64,000 nucleotides of DNA, taken from contig NZ_VTTI01000002.1 in the NCBI RefSeq assembly GCF_008641105.1, forward strand, positions 224,050 to 288,049, given 5' to 3'. The translations under genes and the position numbers were made by a program. The notes below the pieces were generated by a model, which did not search any database, was not told the DNA's origin, and saw only the letters and a list, made by a program, of their open reading frames with translations. The stretch is from Halopseudomonas salina. Its GTDB lineage: Bacteria > Pseudomonadota > Gammaproteobacteria > Pseudomonadales > Pseudomonadaceae. Positions 53,199-59,935 of this stretch are shown piece after piece. Within the stretch, counting starts at the first letter, position 1; each line of letters begins with the position of its first letter.

Positions 53199-53746
53199 TA
53201 CAGGCGCCTCAACCAGATGCCGAAAGCGATGAAGCTGCCACCGTAGACAGTGGTCATCCACCACCAGAAAACCGGTTGAAAGAATACAAACCCCGTCATC
53301 AACAGTACGGCCAACCAGCCACCGATAAACAGATAACGGGGCCGCATCTGTACGCCGCGCATCACATACAAAGCGGACACAAACAAAGGGGCCACCATGG
53401 AGCCCTGCTCGGGGGTGAGCGGCCACATGACCACGTGGATAAGAACCATAAAGGTGAAAATAGCGCCGATCAGTACCAGGTAGCGCCAACTGATACCCGG
53501 TATCTCGCTGGCCGCGCGGCGAGCCAACAACATGCCAGCGCCCATGGAGAGGGGAACTACGATGAGCCAGATTAACAGAATGAAAGCTGGGAAAAATCCC
53601 GAAAGAGCAAAGCCAACCGCGTGAGCCAACCCCCACAGCAGGAGCTGGTCGGACTCTGCACGGTAATCCTGGAACCCGGCGGCGCGTGCCTTGATGGCAT
53701 CAATCTCGCGCAACGCCCGTGCGGCTTCTTCAACTGAAGGCGGCAT
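53198..53746 (-). CDS. Four- to six-helix membrane protein paired with the winged-helix regulator
   Basis: I do not recognise a named family. The 182-residue protein begins with a cytoplasmic segment (PPSVEEAARALREIDAIKAR). At least five membrane helices follow (beginning QLLLWGLAHAVGFALSGFF), ending WLRRL. GAGAG lies five bases upstream of ATG 53746; a GTG two codons earlier has none. Its stop overlaps the regulator start by one base. Pairing with a winged-helix gene suggests it senses or modulates the regulator. That is inference from gene order. Confidence 0.7.
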   Translation of the reverse strand: MPPSVEEAARALREIDAIKARAAGFQDYRAESDQLLLWGLAHAVGFALSGFFPAFILLIWLIVVPLSMGAGMLLARRAASEIPGISWRYLVLIGAIFTFMVLIHVVMWPLTPEQGSMVAPLFVSALYVMRGVQMRPRYLFIGGWLAVLLMTGFVFFQPVFWWWMTTVYGGSFIAFGIWLRRL

Positions 53747-53827
53747 GAACACTCTCTTGTTTTATTCTTTGCAAAGCACTCTATTGAACAGAGTAGACAA
53801 AAACAAGAGGTGTGCCGAAAAAATAAA

Positions 53828-54499
53828 TCAGCTGATTATGTCGTATTCACCGCCGCGTTCGAGTGCACGCTTGTAACCCGGCATCCCATGTATGCGCTCG
53901 AGATAGGCGATCAGGTTTGGCCAGTTCTTATCCAGGCCGCCACGAGCGGCGGCCGCTTCCAGGGGAAAGCTGAGCTGGATATCAGCAGCGCTGAATTGAT
54001 CGCCGACGAAATATCCTGTCTTGGCTACTTCCGCTTCCATGTAATCCAGATGTTGACGAATCTGTGGTTCGATAAAGCTGCTGCGCACATTCCTGGAAAT
54101 ACCCTTGGCGAAGGGTTTGGCAAAGAACGGCATTTTTGCATTCTCGACCTTGTTGAAAACCAGCTTGAGCAGTAGCGGCATCATCGCCGAGCCTTCGGCA
54201 TAGTGAAGCCAATAGGTATATTTCAGCCGCTCTGGGGTGCCCTGCTCCGGCGCGAGCTTACCCTTGCCGTACTTGCCGACCAGATACTCGATAATTACAC
54301 CAGACTCAGCCACTACCAGATCGCCATCGGTAATTACAGGCGACTTGCCCAGCGGGTGAACTTTCTTCAATTCAGGCGGTGCAAGACTGGTTTCGGGGTC
54401 GCGCTCATAGCGTTTGACCTCATATTCAAGACCCAGCTCTTCGAGCAGCCAGAGAATACGTTGCGAGCGGGAGTTGGCCAGGTGGTGGACTGTAATCAT
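53828..54499 (-). CDS. Glutathione S-transferase family protein
   Basis: This 223-residue protein has a thioredoxin-like N-terminal domain (MITVHHLANSRSQRILWLLEEL to about residue 80). It has the conserved KVHPLGKSPVI with cis-proline and the AESGVIIEYL helix that contacts glutathione. An all-helical C-terminal domain (about 90-205) carries the FSAADIQLSFPLE N-capping motif of the fold. AGGAA lies about nine bases upstream. It resembles bacterial beta- or zeta-like glutathione transferases; substrate unknown. It is upstream of, and co-directional with, the membrane/regulator pair but 81 bp away. Confidence 0.9.
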   Translation of the reverse strand: MITVHHLANSRSQRILWLLEELGLEYEVKRYERDPETSLAPPELKKVHPLGKSPVITDGDLVVAESGVIIEYLVGKYGKGKLAPEQGTPERLKYTYWLHYAEGSAMMPLLLKLVFNKVENAKMPFFAKPFAKGISRNVRSSFIEPQIRQHLDYMEAEVAKTGYFVGDQFSAADIQLSFPLEAAAARGGLDKNWPNLIAYLERIHGMPGYKRALERGGEYDIIS

Positions 54500-54637
54500 C
54501 GACTTGTCTTCCTGATAAGTGGCTTGAATTGAGACAGACTATGCCATGAAAAAGCGTTGAAAGTCTTTGTAGCAGGATTATCCCCAAGGGCGTGCCAAGG
54601 CGTGAGAACATGCATGCCGCACATTCGGAGAGAGCAT

Positions 54638-55060
54638 ATGACCACCACCAGAACCTCTAACACCAAACGTATCCCCGGCTGGATAAAAGCCCTGTTCATT
54701 CTGGTATTGCTCGGCTGCGTCAGCCTTGTTGCATGGCAACAGCTACCCCGGGCAGGCGTCTCGACAGACCTCTCCGTTATCGGTATGGATAAGCCTGCCC
54801 TGGTCCTGACCCGGGATAACAACCTGGTTGGCGGGGGTGAAGTACTTGATTTGCTCCGGGAGGCTCAGCCTCAATATGGCGAGCGTGTATATCTGCGCGT
54901 AGCCCATCAGGGTCAGGAAGACGGCCGAGCTTTTGCCCGGGATCACAACTCCAGAGATGGTGATCTGGTTCTATTGGACGCCGAGGGTGAAGTCATCTCA
55001 GGGCCTGTGCTGCCGCAATCCTATGCTGACGTTCAAGCGCTGCTGGCTGAGATTGAATGA
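54638..55060 (+). CDS. Small membrane-anchored hypothetical protein
   Basis: I do not recognise this 140-residue protein. It has a basic N-terminus (MTTTRTSNTKRI) and one membrane helix (GWIKALFILVLLGCVSLVAW, residues about 17-36). An extracytoplasmic domain of about 100 residues has a secondary-structure order reminiscent of a thioredoxin fold (KPALVLTRDNN, VYLRVAHQG, DLVLLDAEG) but has no CxxC. GGAGAG five bases upstream supports ATG 54638 over a longer frame from 54557. It is 95 bp upstream of nhaC. Confidence 0.6.
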   Translation: MTTTRTSNTKRIPGWIKALFILVLLGCVSLVAWQQLPRAGVSTDLSVIGMDKPALVLTRDNNLVGGGEVLDLLREAQPQYGERVYLRVAHQGQEDGRAFARDHNSRDGDLVLLDAEGEVISGPVLPQSYADVQALLAEIE

Positions 55061-55155
55061 CAAAGGCAATCAGCCTGCAACTCGCGTAGAATATTGCGCC
55101 TTCTATCACTACCGTTGTCGCATCCATCGAGATGAGTCCATAGGGATCTCCGGCC

Positions 55156-56481
55156 ATGACTGAACGCTTGCCACCGCGCGCGATTGCACTACTGCCATTG
55201 CTGCTGTTTCTGCTGATCTTCCTCGGCAGCGGCATCTATTACACCGCCATCGGCACCGACTTCGCGTTCTATCAAATCAAGGCGCCGGTCGCGATACTGC
55301 CCGCGATCATACTCGCCGTACTTCTCGCCCGTGACACCCTGAACCGCACATTGGAAGCCTTTGTTGCCGGCGTGGGCGACAGCAATATCATTACTATGGC
55401 TCTGGTTTTTCTGCTCGCCGGCGCCTTCGCTACAGTTACCGAAGCCATCGGCGGCGTGGCTGCCACGGTCAATATGGGTCTGAGCTTTATTCCCTCGGCA
55501 TTCGTACTTCCGGGCTTGTTCCTGATCGCCGCGTTTATCTCTACAGCCATGGGGACCTCCATGGGCACTATCGGCGCGCTTGCACCAGTAGCTTTGGGTT
55601 TTGCCGAAGCGACCGGACTCTCTATACCCCTGGCCATGGGCGCGATCATCGGTGGCGCGATGGCGGGCGATAACTTGTCGATCATCTCCGACACCACCAT
55701 TGCCGCTACCCGCACCCAGGGCGTGTCCATGCGCGACAAATTCAAGCTCAACCTGCTAATCGCCCTGCCCGCCATGGTACTCACGCTGATTCTGCTGTTT
55801 ATTCTCGGCGACACCACCGTAGAGCCCGTCATCGCCGACTATCAGTTGTTGCTGGTACTGCCTTACGTTGCCGTACTGGTGCTCGCGCTCAGCGGACTGA
55901 ACGTACTCGCAGTACTCATGACCGGCATTGTGCTGTCAGGCCTGACTGGCTTGTTCATCGCAGATAAATACAGCGTGGCGACCTGGGGCGGAGACATCTA
56001 TCGCGGTTTCGAAGGCATGCTTGAGATCATGGTGCTGTCGATGTTCATTGGCGGCCTTTCGGCCATCATGAAACGCGAAGGCGGCCTGGACTGGGTTCGC
56101 GAGCGTATTCAACGCATCGCCGGTGCCATCGGCAAGACCGGCAAGCGCACGGGCGAAGCTGCTATCGCCGCTCTGGTCAGCATTACCAACCTGTTTGTCG
56201 CCAATAACACCGTCGCCATCATCATCAGCGGTAGCGTCGCGAGAGAGCTTGCGGAAGACTACGAAGTCGACCGCCGCCGCAGCGCAAGCCTGCTCGATAT
56301 CTTCTCCTGCGTCATCCAGGGTCTGATCCCCTACGGCGCCCAGATACTGCTGGCCGGCTCCCTGGCCTCCATCTCGCCACTGGCTTTGGTGGGCCAGGTC
56401 TACTACTGCTGGCTCCTGGCAGCCATGGCCATCGCCGCCATCATTTTCGGCTTCCCCAAGCCCAAGCCAGCTTCAAACTAG
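55156..56481 (+). CDS. NhaC family Na+/H+ antiporter
   Basis: This 441-residue membrane protein has about 11-12 helices and belongs to the NhaC/ion transporter superfamily. Landmarks are STAMGTSMGTIGALAPVAL, the GGAMAGDNLSIISDTTIAATRTQG region that forms the ion site in the family (Asp and Ser/Thr residues present), and SITNLFVANNTVAIIISG in the second half. It exports sodium in exchange for protons, or substrate in some relatives. It may help salt tolerance, in line with a marine host. The start has only a weak ribosome site (AGGGATC about ten bases upstream). Confidence 0.88.
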   Translation: MTERLPPRAIALLPLLLFLLIFLGSGIYYTAIGTDFAFYQIKAPVAILPAIILAVLLARDTLNRTLEAFVAGVGDSNIITMALVFLLAGAFATVTEAIGGVAATVNMGLSFIPSAFVLPGLFLIAAFISTAMGTSMGTIGALAPVALGFAEATGLSIPLAMGAIIGGAMAGDNLSIISDTTIAATRTQGVSMRDKFKLNLLIALPAMVLTLILLFILGDTTVEPVIADYQLLLVLPYVAVLVLALSGLNVLAVLMTGIVLSGLTGLFIADKYSVATWGGDIYRGFEGMLEIMVLSMFIGGLSAIMKREGGLDWVRERIQRIAGAIGKTGKRTGEAAIAALVSITNLFVANNTVAIIISGSVARELAEDYEVDRRRSASLLDIFSCVIQGLIPYGAQILLAGSLASISPLALVGQVYYCWLLAAMAIAAIIFGFPKPKPASN

Positions 56482-56516
56482 ACCAAAAAGTTCCGCCCCC
56501 TGGGAACGCTTCCGTC

Positions 56517-56536
56517 ATTCTCGCGAAGGCGGGAAT
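56517..56536. repeat. REP-like palindrome
   Basis: An eight-base stem (ATTCTCGC/GCGGGAAT, one T-G mismatch) around GAAG lies between nhaC and the response regulator. It matches the widespread proteobacterial REP-like core of a C/G-rich hairpin before AATCC. Only one copy is visible here. Confidence 0.55.
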
Positions 56537-56619
56537 CCACCTCGGCCAAAGGCGCCCGCCATAACCACGCAAGTCGAGATGGAACTCGACCCTCACAGAA
56601 TACCTCCCCAGGGAGGCTT

Positions 56620-57270
56620 CTACCCTCCCCCGATCAAGCCCATCTCCATTGCCTTGAGCACTGCGCGCGTTCTGTCACGCACGCCGAACTTGGACAGAAT
56701 GGAAGAAACATGGTTTTTTACTGTGCCTTCGGTCAGGTGAATCGCGCTGGCGATTTCTCGGTTGGAATAACCTCCGGCCATATAGCGCAACACATCCAGC
56801 TCCCGTTGCGTCAGCGCTTCCGGGTTAACCACATGTTCGAAATCCTGAGCTTGTCGTTGCAGACCGTGGATTACACGCCGGGTTACCAGCGGTTCGATCA
56901 GCAGCTCCCCTGCCGCGACCCGGATTATGGCCGAGCTAAGCTGCTCCAGACTGACATCTTTCAGCAGATAACCGCGGGCGCCCAACCTGGCGCATTCGAG
57001 TAGCTTGGCATCGTCATCAAAGGTGGTGAGTACGATTACGGAGACACCCAGCCTTTGCTGATGGATGCGCTCCAGTACCTGCAACCCGGTCAGTCTGGGC
57101 ATTTGCAGGTCCAGCAGCAGCACGTCGACCGCATGCTCGCCGAGTGCATGCAATACCTGTTCACCATCACCTGCCTCTGCGACAACCTCCACGGCATCAC
57201 TGAATCCCAGCAAGCTGCGAAAGCCTTGCCGCACCAGCGTCTGGTCGTCCGCTATCAGTACCTTGATCAT
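56620..57270 (-). CDS. NarL/DesR-type response regulator
   Basis: This 216-residue regulator has a receiver domain with D54 (LLLDLQMP), a linker and a LuxR-type helix-turn-helix. The last has LTQRELDVLRYMAGGYSNREIASAIHL in two parts, then EGTVKNHVSSILSKFG. I start at ATG 57270, which gives MIKVLIADDQTLVRQG; a longer frame lies upstream. The start overlaps the kinase stop by four bases (ATGA). The pair should be a DesK/DesR-like two-component system. Its target is unknown, but a divergent membrane protein gene at 58532 is a natural candidate. Confidence 0.88.
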   Translation of the reverse strand: MIKVLIADDQTLVRQGFRSLLGFSDAVEVVAEAGDGEQVLHALGEHAVDVLLLDLQMPRLTGLQVLERIHQQRLGVSVIVLTTFDDDAKLLECARLGARGYLLKDVSLEQLSSAIIRVAAGELLIEPLVTRRVIHGLQRQAQDFEHVVNPEALTQRELDVLRYMAGGYSNREIASAIHLTEGTVKNHVSSILSKFGVRDRTRAVLKAMEMGLIGGG

Positions 57271-58382
57271 GCTGGTATCACAATCCGATAGTTGAGCCCG
57301 GCTTTGGTGTCCAGCTCCACACTGCCGCCCAAGGCAGTAATCCTTTCCTGCAATCCCCTCAGCCCATGGCCCCAGGTGAGCGATACAGGGCTTTGCGCGT
57401 CTTCGGTTGCGGTCATCAACCATTGATTTGGCTGCTGCTCAAGGCTGATGGTCAGGCGCTCACAATGGGAGTGCCTGTTGCAGTTGGTAATGATCTCCTG
57501 CGCCGCACGAAACATGGCATCCTCCTGTTCGTAGCTGAGCTTGTAGGCGGCCTCATCTATATTCATTTCCATTACAGGCCGCGCGGTTTGAGCCAGGCCT
57601 GCAATCCGATCGCGCAGGCTTGAGGGCGATACATCGCGCAGGTCGGCAACGACCTGACGCACGTCTGACAGAAGCAGCTTCGCCAGCCCCTGGGCCTGGC
57701 TGATGTGATCCCGCGCGCCGTCCTGAGTCATGTGGCGGGCGACTTCCAATTGCAGGGAAAGCGCAGTGAGGTGGTGCCCCAGGGAGTCGTGCAGGTCCCG
57801 CGATATCCGCAGGCGTTCGTCCTCCAGCGCCCTTTCTGTGAGCAGTTGTTGAGTGGCAAGCAGCTGCTGATGCACCGAGTCCAACTCTTCCCTGGCGGCC
57901 CGCTCCCGCATCACGCTGTGGCTGGAGAACAGTGCGAAGACGGCAAAGCCCAGATTGGTCAGGGAGAACAGCCAGACACTCGAATCGCTGCGCAGGGAGA
58001 TAACGGCCACCAACAAAAAGTGGACTGCGACCACCACACCCAGAGATCTTAGAACTGATAGGAAGTACGGCAAGGTGCCGGCAAAAATGCACATCAAAAT
58101 CAGCAGCAGCTGCGTAGGCTGAAACCAGCAGGCGAAAAATAGAGCCACCGGCATAGCGATCAGTCCTGCGAGATCTATCCGGCCTGCCGGCACAGCCCAG
58201 GCGGTAAACATCGCGATCAGAAAGCCCAATAGCGCCAGCCCCGCGAACAGCCGAGCACCGCCTTCCAGGCTATCGATCTGCTGGACGAACAAGGTGAAAT
58301 AGCCGATCACCAGCCAGGTGAGCAACGCGGCAAATTGCAGCGGACCGAGTAATGTGTGATCGAGCCAGGCATTCAGTTTCAT
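57267..58382 (-). CDS. DesK/NarX-like membrane histidine kinase
   Basis: This 371-residue sensor has five to six N-terminal membrane helices (to about residue 150), a coiled coil, and a HisKA_3 dimerisation domain with its phospho-His in SRDLHDSLGHH. A HATPase domain ends in GLRGLQERITALGGSVEL (G-box). Membrane-only sensing with no periplasmic domain resembles DesK, which senses membrane fluidity. ATG 58382 has no strong ribosome site. It is coupled by ATGA to the response regulator downstream. Confidence 0.86.
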   Translation of the reverse strand: MKLNAWLDHTLLGPLQFAALLTWLVIGYFTLFVQQIDSLEGGARLFAGLALLGFLIAMFTAWAVPAGRIDLAGLIAMPVALFFACWFQPTQLLLILMCIFAGTLPYFLSVLRSLGVVVAVHFLLVAVISLRSDSSVWLFSLTNLGFAVFALFSSHSVMRERAAREELDSVHQQLLATQQLLTERALEDERLRISRDLHDSLGHHLTALSLQLEVARHMTQDGARDHISQAQGLAKLLLSDVRQVVADLRDVSPSSLRDRIAGLAQTARPVMEMNIDEAAYKLSYEQEDAMFRAAQEIITNCNRHSHCERLTISLEQQPNQWLMTATEDAQSPVSLTWGHGLRGLQERITALGGSVELDTKAGLNYRIVIPA

Positions 58383-58531
58383 GCCAGAAGTATTGCATAC
58401 CTGCGGGCTATCGACCCCTGCCAAAAGTCATGGTCACAGGTCGTGACTTTCGGCACGGGGCAAGGCCTGGAAGGCTGAGTATCGTCAACCCGTCAATGCA
58501 CTGCTATCACTGCAAAAAGGGAGTCGACGAT

Positions 58532-59284
58532 ATGACTACGCTTTATCAATATACGCTCTGGTTGCACGCCAGTGCAGGCATGCTCGGACTTGCCCTGTTC
58601 TGGATCCCGATCATCGTAAAGAAAGGAAGCAAGAACCATAAACGGATCGGTCGCTGGTACCTCAACCTGATGATGGCAACCGGACTGACGGGGCTGCTCA
58701 TGGCGCTGATGATGTTCTTCGTGCCCCTGGCAGTCAGCCCGCCACCAGCGAACCTTTCCCCCGAGCAGATTTCTGAGCTGGCCGCGAGTACGCAACAACG
58801 GGCCGCTTTCTTTTTTCTACTGGCATTTCTGTTGATTGCCTCCGCCCAGCGCGCCACCCTGGCATTGGTGGCCAAGGCAGACCGGCAGTTGCTGCAACGT
58901 CCGATCCATCTGGTCGCGCCGACGCTCCTAGTTATTTCTGCTGTTTACCTGGCCTGGTTAGGGCTCGCCGATTCTTCGGTCTTGTATCTGGTGTTTGCCG
59001 GCCTGGGACTGTTCATTGGCACCGGTCAATTGTGGTACGCGTTCAAACCGACATTGGAGCGTGGGGAATGGCTACTGGAACATATCCGCAGCACCCTCGG
59101 CAGCGGCATTGCAGCGCACACTGCCTTTTTTGTGTTCGGTGCGGCATCGGTCATGGAAGAGTTGTTCAGCGGCCAGATGATGTTGCTGCCCTGGATACTG
59201 CCAGGCGTTGTGGGTGGTACCGCCATCGCTCTGCTCACGCAATCTTACAAACGCCGCCTTGGCAGTAGTCGTAGCACCCGGTAA
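58532..59284 (+). CDS. DUF2306-like multi-pass membrane protein
   Basis: This 250-residue protein has about seven membrane helices. Family-type features are an N-terminal HASAGMLGLALFWIPI helix, a KNHKRIGRWYLNLMMATGL loop (basic loop between helices 2 and 3), and a C-terminal basic tail. DUF2306 proteins are uncharacterised membrane proteins, some with quinone/heme-like environments; assignment is by resemblance only. GGGAG lies eight bases before ATG 58532; a longer frame begins at 58352 but overlaps the kinase start. It is divergent from the kinase across 149 bp. Confidence 0.65.
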   Translation: MTTLYQYTLWLHASAGMLGLALFWIPIIVKKGSKNHKRIGRWYLNLMMATGLTGLLMALMMFFVPLAVSPPPANLSPEQISELAASTQQRAAFFFLLAFLLIASAQRATLALVAKADRQLLQRPIHLVAPTLLVISAVYLAWLGLADSSVLYLVFAGLGLFIGTGQLWYAFKPTLERGEWLLEHIRSTLGSGIAAHTAFFVFGAASVMEELFSGQMMLLPWILPGVVGGTAIALLTQSYKRRLGSSRSTR

Positions 59285-59337
59285 ACATGGTTTTAAGCTT
59301 CAAGTTCTAAACTGTAAGTCTAAAAAGGGCTGCATGG

Positions 59338-59907
59338 ATGTCCGCACTACGATCACTTGTTATTACCCTGATGCTGCTCCTGCTGGCGACGCAAGTCCAC
59401 GCCCAGCACGAAGCAGAGGCCTGGCAGGCATTGCGCGAGGGCAAGGCCGTGCTGATGCTGCGCCATGCCCTCGCCCCCGGAACCGGCGATCCCTCACACT
59501 TTACTCTTGGCGACTGTTCAACTCAGCGCAATCTCAACGACCGCGGCCGCCAGCAGGCTGCAGCCTGGAACCCCTTCCTCGCCCGGCACGGCATCAATCA
59601 GGCGCGGGTCTACACCAGTCAGTGGTGTCGCAGCCGTGATACAGCCACAGAGATGGACGTGGGTGCCGTAACAGAGTGGCCGGCACTGAATTCGTTTTTT
59701 CAGAACCGTAACCAGAGTTCAGCGCAAACCCGAGAGACCATAGACCAGGTCAACGCACTGAAGCCTGGCCTGCCTGTGGTGCTGGTGTCCCACCAGGTGA
59801 ATATAACGGCCTTGACGGGCGTATTCCCGGCCTCCAATGAAGGGGTGATTCTGGCTTTACCGTTGTCGGATAAGCCAGAAGTATTGATAAGTGTAGTGCC
59901 CGACTGA
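59338..59907 (+). CDS. Exported histidine phosphatase family protein
   Basis: This 189-residue protein has a signal peptide (cleaved after VHAQ, about residue 23). A histidine phosphatase fold follows: VLMLRHALAPGTGDP holds the nucleophile His in an RHA motif in place of RHG, RVYTSQWCRSRDTA has the second Arg, and VVLVSHQVNITALTG the second catalytic His. AAGGG lies eight bases before ATG 59338. It probably acts in the periplasm on a small phosphoester. It is convergent with the mscK-type gene. Confidence 0.85.
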   Translation: MSALRSLVITLMLLLLATQVHAQHEAEAWQALREGKAVLMLRHALAPGTGDPSHFTLGDCSTQRNLNDRGRQQAAAWNPFLARHGINQARVYTSQWCRSRDTATEMDVGAVTEWPALNSFFQNRNQSSAQTRETIDQVNALKPGLPVVLVSHQVNITALTGVFPASNEGVILALPLSDKPEVLISVVPD

Positions 59908-59935
59908 AAGCGCCTAGAGTTGTTTCAACAGTTTG

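Noticed and set aside
52860..53636. 258-codon minus-strand frame covering the winged-helix gene
   Set aside because: Only its last 112 codons match the regulator; the first part overlaps the paired membrane protein in another register and reads as nonsense.
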